Origin: Methanosphaera sp. BMS
GTDB taxonomy: Archaea > Methanobacteriota > Methanobacteria > Methanobacteriales > Methanobacteriaceae
Assembly: GCF_003268005.1 (NCBI RefSeq)
Contig: NZ_CP014213.1
Span: forward strand, 1,612,001-1,676,000
DNA: 64,000 nucleotides
Direction of reading: 5' to 3'
The notes below the pieces were generated by a model. The model had not been told where the DNA came from. It saw nothing but the letters and a program-made list of their open reading frames with translations, and ran no database searches. The translations under genes were made by a program, and so were the position numbers. How positions within the stretch are numbered: the first letter of the stretch is position 1; each line of letters begins with the position of its first letter. Of this stretch, positions 53,822-63,505 are shown piece after piece.

Positions 53822-56800
53822 ATGGACTATTTTCAAATGCTGGAAGAAAAAACGCAGGAACTGTATGCCATAGCAAGAGAGGCTAGAAAACAGGGAAAAG
53901 ACCTGGAATTGGAACCTGAAATCCCACTTGCAAAGGACTTGGCCGAGCGTGTGGAAGGGCTTGTTGGTCCTGAAGGAGTGGCTAAAAGAATCAAGGAACT
54001 GGAAAAGTCTATGAGCCGTGAAGAGGTAGCATTCCAGATTGCAAAGGAAATTGCTACAAAGGATGACGTGACCGGTGAGGACAATAACTATGAAGTTCAG
54101 GAAGCAAACGCTGACAGTGCTATCCGTACGGCCCTTGCTATTCTTACAGAAGGAGTAGTGGCAGCACCCCTGGAGGGTATTGCTAAGGTTAAGATTAAGG
54201 ATAACCCTGACGGCGGCAAATGTTTTGGTGTTTACTTTGCAGGTCCTATCCGTAGTGCCGGTGGTACCGCTGCAGCTTTGGCCGTTCTTTTAGGTGATTA
54301 TATTAGGATTGCCCAGGGACTTGACAGATACAAGCCAACTGATGATGAAATTGAAAGATACGTAGAGGAAGTTGAACTGTACGAGTCAGAGGTTACCAAC
54401 CTTCAGTATTCTCCTACACCCGAAGAGGTAAGGCTTGCAATTAGGGGTATTCCCGTTGAGGTAACCGGTGAGCCTACAGATCAAATTGAGGTACAGAACA
54501 GGGATTTGCCGCGTGTTGAAACAAACAATATACGTGGTGGAGCATTGCTTGCTGTAGCTGAGGGAGTTATTCAGAAGTCCCGTAAGATTATAAAGTATGC
54601 CAGCACCCTGAAGATTGACGGTTGGAGCTGGCTTGAATACTTCACCGCACCTAAAAGTGAGAAAAAAGAGGAAGGAAAAAACGAAGAGAAAAAGGACAAG
54701 CCAAAAAAGAAGAAGGCTAAATATCTTGAGGATATCATAGGTGGAAGACCAGTATTGTCATATCCTGGTGCTAAGGGTGGTTTCAGATTAAGATATGGCA
54801 GAACCAGAGATAGTGGACTTGCTTCAATGGCTATTCATCCTGCCACTATGGAGATTATTGAGTTTTTGGCAGTCGGTACCCAGATGAAGATTGAAAAGCC
54901 GGGTAAGGGTAACTGTGTGGTGCCGTGTGACTCTATTGAAGGTCCTATCGTTAAGCTTAAAAATGGGGATGTTGTCCAGGTTAATTCCATCAGCCAGGCA
55001 ATCAAGCTAAGAAGGGATGTTATTGAAATATTGTTTGTAGGTGACATGCTTGTGGCATTCGGTGAATACCTGAGGGGTAACATACCTCTTGATGCATCAT
55101 GTTGGTGTGAGGAATGGTGGGCACAGGAGGTCGAGGTGTCTGATTACTTCAAAGATAGCCATGATGACTTTGGAATTGGCTTTAAGGAAAACCTTGAACT
55201 TGATGACTTGTTGAAGTTGGATATTGACATTCACAAGGCCATTGAGATAGCCCAAAAAACGGATACACCTCTTCATCCTAAATATACCTATTATTATCAT
55301 GATATTTCCAAGGAGGAGATGAATAACCTTAGGGATTATCTTTATTCATTGTTTGAAAGTCCCGATAAGGTATTTAATGTGGACATGAACAGGATTCCTA
55401 TCGATTATAACAAAAGGATAGTGGAGGTTCTGGGTATTTGTCATCATGTTAACAACAATTCATTTGTTATGAGCAATGATGATTTGTATGCCCTTATGTA
55501 TACCGTTCCTAAACGTTTGACCGATGATGAGGACGTCAGTACTCTTGAGGCCATTAACAGAAATAGTCCCGTTAAGATAAAGGCTAAGGCTCCCGTATTT
55601 ATTGGTGGAAGGATGGGTAGGCCTGAAAAGACTAAGGAACGACTTATGAAACCTGCACCTCACTCCCTGTTTCCTATAGGAAACTATGCGGGTAATATCC
55701 GTAACATAGTGGAGGCCGCCAAGAAGGGAACTATCAAGGTTGATTTGGCCAAGTGCAGATGTACCAATCCTGACTGTATGGTTACCTCCTTCAAGGCAAT
55801 CTGTCCGGTCTGCGGTTCAAGGACTGAACTTCAGAATTCCGGTTCGTCTAATATCAAGTTAGGTAAGCTGCTTGCCGATGCATTTGACAGTGTTAATGTC
55901 AGAAGACTTGACGAGGTCAAGGGAGTTAAGGGTTTGATTTCACAGGATAAGTTCCCTGAACCATTGGAGAAGGGTATTCTTCGTGCAAAAAACGGGGTGT
56001 TTACATATAGGGATGGTACTGTTAGACATGACTCCACTGATTTGCCGTTGACGCATTTTATTCCACGTGAAATAGGCGTTAGTCATGAGAAGATTTTGGA
56101 GATGGATTATACGGAGGACATCTATGGTAATCCTATTACCAATGATGATCAGATAATTGAGCTTAAGATACAGGATATCGTTGTCAGTGAAAGTTGTGGG
56201 GATTATCTGTTAAGGGTTTCAAACTTTATTGATGATTTGCTTGTTAAGTATTATAATATGGAACCGTTCTATAATGCGGAAACTAGGGTTGATTTAGTGG
56301 GTCATCTTGTAGCGGGACTTGCACCGCACACATCTGCGGGTGTTCTTGCAAGAATTGTTGGTTTTACCAAGGCCAGTGGTTGTTATGCTCATCCTTACTT
56401 CCATTCTGCTAAAAGGAGAAACTGTGACAGTGATGAGGATGCCGTGATGTTGCTTTTGGATGCCTTGCTTAACTTCGGTAAGACGTATCTTCCTAATACC
56501 CGTGGTGGTAGTATGGATGCTCCTCTGGTTTTAAGTATTCGAATTGATCCGGAGGAAATTGATGATGAGTCCCACAATATTGACTGTGTTGCCAGAATTC
56601 CTTTGGAGATTTATCGTAAGACTGAGGAGGGTGGTGTGAAGCCGTCTGATGTTAATGATTTGATGGATAATGTCGAGTCAAGGTTAGGTACTGATGCCCA
56701 GTATAAAGGTTTAATGTATTCACACCCAACTAGTTCGATACATGCCGGACCAAAAATTTGTCTTTATAAAACATTGCAGTCAATGCCTGAAAAGGTTGAA

Positions 56801-57175
56801 CGGCAGATTGGTTTGGCTGAAATGTTAAGATGCGTTGACCAAAAAGGTGTTGTTGAGGGTGTTTTAAACTCTCACTTCCTACCAGATATGGCTGGTAATA
56901 TTAGAGCATTTTCCAGGCAGAAAGTAAGGTGTACTAAGTGTGGAGCCAAGTATAGGCGAATTCCTTTATCAGGAGAATGTACTTGCGGTAACCCATTAAT
57001 ATTCAGTATATCAAAAGGTTCTGTTTTGAAGTATTTGGAGATTTCAAAGGAATTATGTCAGAAATATCCGATTAATCCGTATGTAGTAGAACGTATTGAG
57101 ATATTGGAGACTTCTATTAATTCTTTATTTGAAAGTGATAAATCTAAGCAGAGTTCTTTGGACGTATTCTTCTAA
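53822..57175 (+). CDS. polC: DNA polymerase D large subunit (DP2)
   Basis: The catalytic subunit of PolD, the main archaeal replicative polymerase outside Crenarchaeota; it works with DP1 and PCNA. 1117 residues, uninterrupted by an intein. Landmarks: PIRSAGGTAAALAVLLGDYIR, RGGALLAVAEGVIQK, GRPEKTKERLMKPAPHSLFPIG, zinc sites CRCTNPDCM...CPVCG and CTKCGAKYRR...CTCG. The catalytic loop is RNCDSDEDAVML (Asp869, Asp871) with Ser870 where the family usually has Gly. The last residues QSSLDVFF (1110-1117) form a PCNA-interacting motif. A charged insert (EKKEEGKNEEKKDKPKKKKA, near 280-300) is typical. AGGAGG precedes the ATG. Confidence 0.97.
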   Translation: MDYFQMLEEKTQELYAIAREARKQGKDLELEPEIPLAKDLAERVEGLVGPEGVAKRIKELEKSMSREEVAFQIAKEIATKDDVTGEDNNYEVQEANADSAIRTALAILTEGVVAAPLEGIAKVKIKDNPDGGKCFGVYFAGPIRSAGGTAAALAVLLGDYIRIAQGLDRYKPTDDEIERYVEEVELYESEVTNLQYSPTPEEVRLAIRGIPVEVTGEPTDQIEVQNRDLPRVETNNIRGGALLAVAEGVIQKSRKIIKYASTLKIDGWSWLEYFTAPKSEKKEEGKNEEKKDKPKKKKAKYLEDIIGGRPVLSYPGAKGGFRLRYGRTRDSGLASMAIHPATMEIIEFLAVGTQMKIEKPGKGNCVVPCDSIEGPIVKLKNGDVVQVNSISQAIKLRRDVIEILFVGDMLVAFGEYLRGNIPLDASCWCEEWWAQEVEVSDYFKDSHDDFGIGFKENLELDDLLKLDIDIHKAIEIAQKTDTPLHPKYTYYYHDISKEEMNNLRDYLYSLFESPDKVFNVDMNRIPIDYNKRIVEVLGICHHVNNNSFVMSNDDLYALMYTVPKRLTDDEDVSTLEAINRNSPVKIKAKAPVFIGGRMGRPEKTKERLMKPAPHSLFPIGNYAGNIRNIVEAAKKGTIKVDLAKCRCTNPDCMVTSFKAICPVCGSRTELQNSGSSNIKLGKLLADAFDSVNVRRLDEVKGVKGLISQDKFPEPLEKGILRAKNGVFTYRDGTVRHDSTDLPLTHFIPREIGVSHEKILEMDYTEDIYGNPITNDDQIIELKIQDIVVSESCGDYLLRVSNFIDDLLVKYYNMEPFYNAETRVDLVGHLVAGLAPHTSAGVLARIVGFTKASGCYAHPYFHSAKRRNCDSDEDAVMLLLDALLNFGKTYLPNTRGGSMDAPLVLSIRIDPEEIDDESHNIDCVARIPLEIYRKTEEGGVKPSDVNDLMDNVESRLGTDAQYKGLMYSHPTSSIHAGPKICLYKTLQSMPEKVERQIGLAEMLRCVDQKGVVEGVLNSHFLPDMAGNIRAFSRQKVRCTKCGAKYRRIPLSGECTCGNPLIFSISKGSVLKYLEISKELCQKYPINPYVVERIEILETSINSLFESDKSKQSSLDVFF

Positions 57176-57200
57176 CCCCCATATTTTTTTTAACAATAAA
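57176..57200 (+). terminator. C-rich/T-tract terminator of polC
   Basis: CCCCCATA and a T-run follow the stop directly, with no stem. Confidence 0.5.
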
Positions 57201-57348
57201 AATAGTTTATTACTATACGAACTGTTTTAATATATACGAACTACTTTTTTAAAAAAATGCGACTTATTAAATACTAGGACAACCAAAGTAATAATAAGAA
57301 ATAATGACTAAAAAATTTTTACCACTATAATAGGATGGACGTGAAAAA

Positions 57349-59664
57349 ATGATGAAAGACCCAGAAACAATTCAAGAAGCATATAACCTAAACGATATAT
57401 ATGTTATCAAAAACGATGGAATTAAAGAGAAATTCAGTTATGAAAAACTAATCCGTTCATGTATAATGATAAACATCCCACTAGGATTATCAGAAAAAAT
57501 AGCATACAAAGTATCTAAAGAAGCACATGACAACATAACAACAAAGGAAATAAAAACCATAATATATGAAATACTCAAAAAGGAAAACGTAAATCTTGCA
57601 GACAAATACTACAACACAAACACATTACGTGTAAGAACAGGTAGAGATACAATAGAACCATTCGATAAGACAAAAATTGCAAATACCTTAATTCAGGAAA
57701 CACAGACAACACCGAAATTAGCAAACAAGATAGCTAATGAAGTGTATAAAGAACTTAAAAAATTAGAGTTAGACTATCTAACAGCACCAATAATAAGGGA
57801 AATGGTTAATACAAAATTAACCGAAAACGGTCTTGAATCATTAAGAAGAAAATACACAAGATTAGGAATGCCAGTATACAACATTACAAACCTAATCGAA
57901 TCAGGAAACAAAGATAATGCAAACATGATGCACAACCCTGAAACAATACACAAATACGTAGCAGACGAGTCATTAAAACAATACGCATTATTAAACATAC
58001 TCCCACACAACCTGGCAGATGCACACATGAACGGTAGCGTACACATACACGACCTAGAGTTCTTTGCAGGAAGACCATTAAACTGTCTGCAACACGACCT
58101 CAGACAATTCATAAAATACGGATTAAAAGTGGATGGAACAGGAGATCATACAAGTGTAGCAGGAGCACCTAACCACATAGAAACACTCATGAACCACTCC
58201 GGAGAAATCATGCTCGCAGCACAGCAGAACATGAGCGGTGGACAAGCAATGAGTCTATGGAACGTATTCGTAGCACCATTTGCAGTAGGCCTTCCATATG
58301 AAAAAATCCAACAAGCAGTGGAAATGTTCATATTCAACCTAAACATGGCATACGCTGCCCGTGGAGGACAAGTACCATTTACAAGTGTAGGACTTGAATT
58401 TACCGTACCGGACTTCCTAAAGAATGAACCGGCATACGGCCCTGGAGGAAAACAGGTAGGAGTATATGGAGACTACGAAAAAGAGGTAAGACTCATTCAA
58501 AGAGCATTCACCGAAGCATTAATCAAAGGAGACTCCGAAGGAAAACCACACCTCTTCCCAAACACCATCTACTACCTAAGAAAAGAATGTCTAACACCTG
58601 AATTTACCGAAGACATTGAAAGAGTACACTTCCTATCAGCAAAATTCGGAACAGCATACTTCATCAACATGCTACCAAAATACATGGGAAACCATACCAA
58701 CTACATGGGATGCCGTACAAGATTCTCAGACGACTGGACAGGAGACTGGGATACTGATACCCTAAGAACAGGAAACCTTGCATATGTAACCATGAACCTG
58801 CCACGTATCGGATACAATGCACGAGATGAAAATGAAATCTTCGACTACCTTGATGACTATATGGGCATAGTTGAAGACGTATTGATGATTAGAAGAGAAA
58901 GAGCACTCAAATGTCTAAATGACTACAAATTACTACCGTTTTTAACACAAAAAGTAGGTGACGACCCATACTACAGAATTGAAAACAGTACACTTTCATT
59001 CGGATTTGTAGGATTAAATGAAATGCTGCTGGCACAGACAGGTGCAGGATTGGAGAACCCTGACTCCAACAAGTTAGGATTAAAAGTAATCCAATACATA
59101 AATGACAGGGCAAGCCAACTTAAAAGTGATACGGGACTAAGATGGAGTGTAATCCAAACACCGGCTGAAAGTACCGCATACAGATTTGCAACCATGGACA
59201 GGGAAAAATATCCTGATCAAATAATATGTAATGGAGACTCATCCGCTTCATACTACACAAACAGTAGCCACGTACCGGTAGATACCGGAATGAGCCTACC
59301 TGAAAAAATAAAAATAGAATCCGAATACCACCCATTAACTCGTGGTGGACACATATTCCATGCATTCATGGGTGAATCATACAGTAATCCGGACAGTCTA
59401 ATGAGCCTGACCGATAAGATAACCCACAAAACAGATATCGGTTTCTGGGCATACAGTAGTGCATTAAGTTTCTGTGTAAACTGTAAAACTTTAATGAAAG
59501 GCTTACAATCAAAATGTACACATTGTGGTGAAACACAAGAAGTAGAATGGTATGATAGAATAACAGGATACGTTCAACAAGTAGGTCATGCCAAAAATGC
59601 ATCCGGTGGATGGAATGCAGGTAAAAAACAAGAACTATTAGACAGAAACAGATGGCAGAAATAA
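57349..59664 (+). CDS. nrdD: anaerobic ribonucleoside-triphosphate reductase (class III)
   Basis: Makes deoxyribonucleotides under anaerobiosis using a glycyl radical. 771 residues. Residues about 18-110 are an ATP-cone for allosteric control (VIKNDGIKEKFSYEKLIRSC), followed by the ten-stranded barrel with SGEIMLAAQQNMSGGQAMSLWN and HNTNYMGCRTRF. Cysteines 709, 712, 723 and 726 bind zinc; Gly740 in RITGY is the expected radical site, followed by SGGWNAGKKQELLDRNRW. GTGAAAAA is upstream of the ATG. The activase NrdG is not in the window. Single gene; CCC and a T-tract follow. Confidence 0.96.
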   Translation: MMKDPETIQEAYNLNDIYVIKNDGIKEKFSYEKLIRSCIMINIPLGLSEKIAYKVSKEAHDNITTKEIKTIIYEILKKENVNLADKYYNTNTLRVRTGRDTIEPFDKTKIANTLIQETQTTPKLANKIANEVYKELKKLELDYLTAPIIREMVNTKLTENGLESLRRKYTRLGMPVYNITNLIESGNKDNANMMHNPETIHKYVADESLKQYALLNILPHNLADAHMNGSVHIHDLEFFAGRPLNCLQHDLRQFIKYGLKVDGTGDHTSVAGAPNHIETLMNHSGEIMLAAQQNMSGGQAMSLWNVFVAPFAVGLPYEKIQQAVEMFIFNLNMAYAARGGQVPFTSVGLEFTVPDFLKNEPAYGPGGKQVGVYGDYEKEVRLIQRAFTEALIKGDSEGKPHLFPNTIYYLRKECLTPEFTEDIERVHFLSAKFGTAYFINMLPKYMGNHTNYMGCRTRFSDDWTGDWDTDTLRTGNLAYVTMNLPRIGYNARDENEIFDYLDDYMGIVEDVLMIRRERALKCLNDYKLLPFLTQKVGDDPYYRIENSTLSFGFVGLNEMLLAQTGAGLENPDSNKLGLKVIQYINDRASQLKSDTGLRWSVIQTPAESTAYRFATMDREKYPDQIICNGDSSASYYTNSSHVPVDTGMSLPEKIKIESEYHPLTRGGHIFHAFMGESYSNPDSLMSLTDKITHKTDIGFWAYSSALSFCVNCKTLMKGLQSKCTHCGETQEVEWYDRITGYVQQVGHAKNASGGWNAGKKQELLDRNRWQK

Positions 59665-59693
59665 ATGCATTATTTCTACCTTAACCCTTTTTT

Positions 59694-60512
59694 TTAGATT
59701 AAATAATCATTATCCAAAGTAACTGCAGTACCATAGATAGCAATCAATACATCTGGTGGAAACTGCTGATTATAGTTAGTATACTCTATTTCTATATCAA
59801 TAATTGCATTAGCACCTATTTCTTCGGCATTTTTCTTCAAATCATTAAGCATATACTCTTTTGCAATTGCATAATCCTGTTGTTTAAGCATGTTTTTCTT
59901 AGATACGTCTGAACCAATAAATTCAACTACCTCTTCTGGCTTTTTATCCTCAAATTCAATAACCTTTTCTGAAAATATCAATCCATGATATTCTTTTATA
60001 GGTATTTCCGGTTCGTTGGTCAATACTAAAACATCAGATGAAACATACTCCTGTACATCCGCAATAGGCGTAATTTTACTACGTTTGACAAATATCGTCT
60101 CAAGTGAAGAACCAACACGACCCATCAAATAAATGAATAACAACAACAAGGCCAATACCATATAATTTATTGTCAATGGAAATGCTGCCTGCAGCATCAA
60201 AATAACTCCGGCAATTGTGAAAAGATTCCACGTTATTGCATTAGATGTAAATACCCAACCTAACGCGTTGGTTATAATAAACAATATAATGGAACTTATT
60301 GCACCGGAAGTTTCACCCGTGAAGTTCTTTGAAACAAATGTTTCAACAAAACCAGCAATTATTGGAGATATTATAATATAAATATTAAATCCAAATATAG
60401 CCAGGTTTAATTTGATACATATCTGAACGGAGATTAATCCTGCTATTGTTCCAAGAATTATTGCAATAAGAAATGATAATTTTTTATTATTTATTTTATC
60501 ATAAACACTCAT
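59694..60512 (-). CDS. membrane protein with C-terminal YbjQ/DUF74-type domain
   Basis: 272 residues. Five or six membrane helices fill residues 12-140; the C-terminal part (from VLVLTNEPEIPIKEYHGLIF to AIYGTAV) is a YbjQ/UPF0145-like domain with the ANAIIDIEIEY motif. The domain is a small pentameric fold whose function is unknown; it is usually free, and its fusion to a membrane region suggests a ring complex tethered to the membrane. GAGGAATTAATC precedes the ATG. Convergent with nrdD. Confidence 0.78.
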   Translation of the reverse strand: MSVYDKINNKKLSFLIAIILGTIAGLISVQICIKLNLAIFGFNIYIIISPIIAGFVETFVSKNFTGETSGAISSIILFIITNALGWVFTSNAITWNLFTIAGVILMLQAAFPLTINYMVLALLLLFIYLMGRVGSSLETIFVKRSKITPIADVQEYVSSDVLVLTNEPEIPIKEYHGLIFSEKVIEFEDKKPEEVVEFIGSDVSKKNMLKQQDYAIAKEYMLNDLKKNAEEIGANAIIDIEIEYTNYNQQFPPDVLIAIYGTAVTLDNDYLI

Positions 60513-60723
60513 GATTAATTCCTCTGATTAATTATTAGAATGACATTATTTAAATCATTTCGTAATAATTATAAAAACATAAATTGTATAATATGAAAGG
60601 TACATAATAATAAAATAGCGAAAAATTTTTGGATAATATAAAATTAATACCTTGAAAGAAAGACATGATTATACGCTTTAAAATTAATCATATTATCATA
60701 AATAACGTTAAGAGGATAGAACA

Positions 60724-61665
60724 ATGAAAGACGTAGATTTACTAGTATTAGGACACACAGCATTTGATTACATAATGCAAGTAGAAGAATTTTCAAAAAT
60801 TAACACATCCGCCATAGTTAATAAAATGGAAACATTTAATGGTGGTGCTGCCGGAAATGTAGCGGTTGTTGCAAGTAAACTTGGATTAGACGTAGGATTA
60901 ATATCCTGTATAGGTAAAGATTTTAAAGATAGTGATTATGAGAATTATTTAAAAGATTTGGACATCGACATATCAGACATGATAGTATCAACAACTGCCA
61001 ATACCCCTACCGCATTTGTCTTGACGAATCCCGAAGATGAACAGATGTTCTACTTTTACTGGGGAGCAGCAGAGATGTATGAAAAATCAGACATTCCTAA
61101 AGAGGCAATCGACAAATCAAAAGCTGTTCACTTAGCAACCGGTGATCCGGAATTCAATATTAAAGCTGGAAAATATGCATATGAACAGAATAAATTAGTA
61201 TCCTTTGATCCAGGGCAAGATTTACATTTATACACTACAAATAACCTGAAAGAGGTAATATCCAACTGTAACATCCTATTCGGTAATGAACACGAAATCG
61301 AACATATATGCTTCCTCTTGGACAAGGATGTTAATGAATTACTTGAAGCCGGACCGGAGATGATTGTAAAGACTCTCGGTAAGAATGGAAGCATAATTTA
61401 TGTTAAAGATGAAGACCCAATGGAAATAGAGGTAGTGTCCACTGAAGCATTTGATCCTACAGGTGCAGGAGACTCATATCGTGCAGCATTTTTAAGAATG
61501 TATTTAAGAGACAATGACATTAAAACCTGTGGCCGCTTTGCAAGTACGGTTTCATCATACATTGTTGAAAGTCAGGGCACACAGACAAACATCCCAACGA
61601 TTGACCAGGCCCTCGACAGAATGGACTACAACTGGTCAAAAAGTACAGACAACATTAATCATTAA
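60724..61665 (+). CDS. PfkB-family carbohydrate or nucleoside kinase
   Basis: 313 residues of the ribokinase fold: the N-terminal GGAAGNVAVVASKLGLDVGLIS motif and the C-terminal FDPTGAGDSYRAAFLRMYL with the anion-hole GAGD and catalytic Asp. Archaeal members phosphorylate nucleosides, sugars or ADP-dependent glycolytic substrates; specificity is not visible. GAGGATAG is before the ATG. Single gene ending in CCCC and T-tracts. The 200 bases upstream, divergent from the YbjQ gene, are AT-rich. Confidence 0.9.
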   Translation: MKDVDLLVLGHTAFDYIMQVEEFSKINTSAIVNKMETFNGGAAGNVAVVASKLGLDVGLISCIGKDFKDSDYENYLKDLDIDISDMIVSTTANTPTAFVLTNPEDEQMFYFYWGAAEMYEKSDIPKEAIDKSKAVHLATGDPEFNIKAGKYAYEQNKLVSFDPGQDLHLYTTNNLKEVISNCNILFGNEHEIEHICFLLDKDVNELLEAGPEMIVKTLGKNGSIIYVKDEDPMEIEVVSTEAFDPTGAGDSYRAAFLRMYLRDNDIKTCGRFASTVSSYIVESQGTQTNIPTIDQALDRMDYNWSKSTDNINH

Positions 61666-62007
61666 ACCCCCTCTTTTTATCCCCTTTTTTTATCAGATTT
61701 AATCAGATATTCTTTTTACTAAAGGTTTAACCATCCAATCCAAAGAAAGTAATCAGCCTGCATTTTAAAAAAGTACCCCTCAATCACACCATAACTATTT
61801 TTTAAAAATGCATAAATAAACATAATACTGTTATATAAAAAATAATTGAAAATCATTGGAAAAAATAAAGGATTAGTTTATTGAAAATAAATAATGCTTT
61901 ATGTAAATCAATCAGAATGGATAAAAAAGCTGTTAAAATCATTGATATAACCTAATCTATATATAGTATTAATCATTAAGTAAGTATTAGTTTGTATGAA
62001 AGCAATC

Positions 62008-62022
62008 GTTGAATAATTCAAC
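62008..62022 (+). promoter_or_regulatory. palindromic candidate operator before thiC
   Basis: GTTGAAT and ATTCAAC are perfect arms around one A. The site is in the presumed thiC leader about 42 bases after the TATA box. Archaeal thiamine genes are known to be repressed by ThiR; a link is inferred only. Confidence 0.45.
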
Positions 62023-62039
62023 TTTTCATAAAAACAAAA

Positions 62040-62076
62040 AATCTAAAAAAAATCTAAAAAAAATCTAAAAAAAATC
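62040..62076. repeat. 11-bp tandem repeat in thiC leader
   Basis: AATCTAAAAAA repeats three times perfectly, with a fourth partial copy (AATCAATAG). It ends about 18 bases before the thiC start, just ahead of the GGAGTAAT ribosome site. Likely replication slippage, but copy number could change spacing. Confidence 0.8.
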
Positions 62077-62094
62077 AATAGTGGAGTAATTATC

Positions 62095-63399
62095 ATGACA
62101 CAGATGCAAGAAGCAAAAAAAGGTAATATTACAGAGGCCATGAAAAATGTGGCCGAAAATGAAAAATTAGATGTTGAATACATAAGAAAAATGGTTGCAA
62201 AAGGATACATTGCCATTCCTGACAACAATCAGAGAGAAAGCGTTGCAGTTGGCATAGGCCAAAACCTACGTACCAAGGTAAATGCGACAATCGGTACATC
62301 CACCGACATCATCGATGTGGATATGGAACTGGAAAAGGCAAAGATAGCCGAAGAAGCTGGTGCCGATACACTGATGGAATTAAGTATCGGAGGAGACCTG
62401 GATGCCATAAGAAGACGCGTACTTAAAAATACCGAAAAACCTGTTGGAAGCGTACCCATATATCAAACAGCGGTTGAATCAATACAAAACAATGGATCTG
62501 CAATATACATGGATTCAGATGATATGATAAAGAATATTGAAAAACAGGCCAAAGATGGAATAGACTTTATGGCAATACACTGCTCCGTTAACAGGGAGAC
62601 ATTGAAAAGATTAAAACATGAAGACAGAAAAGGCGGACTGGTAAGCAGGGGAGGATCATTCATATCCTCATGGATGGTTGAAAATGATGCCGAAAACCCG
62701 TTATATGAAAACTATGACCAGATATTGGACATCACAGAGGAGTATGATGTATGTTTAAGTATGGCAAATGCCATGAGAGCAGGGGCCTTGACCGATTCTA
62801 CCGACAGGGCACAAATCCAAGAACTAATAGTTCTCGGAGAACTTGTGGACAGAGCCAGGCAAAGAGGAGTTCAAACAATAGTTGAAGGACCGGGACATAT
62901 ACCTATAAATGAGATTGAAACGAACATCAACATTCAAAAGAAAATGTGTAAAAATGCTCCATTTTACATGTTAGGTCCAATAGTAACAGATATTGCACCT
63001 GCATATGACCATATTGTATCGGCTATTGGAGCTGCCCAATGTGCAAGATATGGTGCAGACTTCATCTGTTATGTAACACCGGCAGAACACTTGGCATTAC
63101 CTGGACGTCAGGACGTGAAAGATGGAGTAATAGCTACCAGAATTGGAGCTCACGCAGGGGACATAGCAGTCGATATGGACAGATTTGGAGAAGATGACAT
63201 CAGGATGGCGGATGCCAGAAAATCATTAAACTGGAACAAGCAATACTCATGTGCCTTGTGGCCGGAAGATGCTAAGGCAATAAGGGACAAAAGACCACCT
63301 GAAGAGGCAGATACATGTACAATGTGTGGAAATTACTGTGCGATAAAAATAGTTAACAAGTGGTTGGATAAAGCCAGTACCGATACATTTGATGATTAA
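62095..63399 (+). CDS. thiC: phosphomethylpyrimidine synthase ThiC
   Basis: Radical SAM-type rearrangement of AIR to HMP phosphate for thiamine; AIR is the product of purM in this window. 434 residues, the archaeal-length form: [75 protein letters not shown]. The C-terminal cluster motif is [11 protein letters not shown], i.e. CX2CX3C, one residue shorter than CX2CX4C of the bacterial enzyme. GGAGTAAT is before the ATG. The gene stands alone with a long leader. It may be the second ThiC type of methanogens. Confidence 0.92.
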   Translation: MTQMQEAKKGNITEAMKNVAENEKLDVEYIRKMVAKGYIAIPDNNQRESVAVGIGQNLRTKVNATIGTSTDIIDVDMELEKAKIAEEAGADTLMELSIGGDLDAIRRRVLKNTEKPVGSVPIYQTAVESIQNNGSAIYMDSDDMIKNIEKQAKDGIDFMAIHCSVNRETLKRLKHEDRKGGLVSRGGSFISSWMVENDAENPLYENYDQILDITEEYDVCLSMANAMRAGALTDSTDRAQIQELIVLGELVDRARQRGVQTIVEGPGHIPINEIETNINIQKKMCKNAPFYMLGPIVTDIAPAYDHIVSAIGAAQCARYGADFICYVTPAEHLALPGRQDVKDGVIATRIGAHAGDIAVDMDRFGEDDIRMADARKSLNWNKQYSCALWPEDAKAIRDKRPPEEADTCTMCGNYCAIKIVNKWLDKASTDTFDD

Positions 63400-63505
63400 A
63401 TCGCTACGGCCTTTAGTGAAATATCCTGACGGATAATGAAAAAAAATTTAATAGGAAGAATATTCCTATTATCACTCCTTTTAAAAAATAGATTAACGTA
63501 ATTTA

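Larger units (their letters stand above)
61666..62094 (+). promoter_or_regulatory. long leader and promoter region of thiC
   Basis: About 430 bases. It opens with the T-tract terminator of the kinase gene. CTATATATAG (61957-61966) is a good TATA box, placing the start about 25 bases later and leaving a leader near 100 bases. A 15-base palindrome (62008-62022) and a short tandem repeat (62040-62076) lie in it. I saw no TPP riboswitch. Confidence 0.6.

Noticed and set aside
53822-57175. Intein in PolD large subunit
   Set aside because: The 1117-residue length is normal and no splice-junction or homing nuclease motif interrupts the conserved blocks.
61666-62094. TPP riboswitch before thiC
   Set aside because: None of the conserved THI-box elements could be found in the leader.
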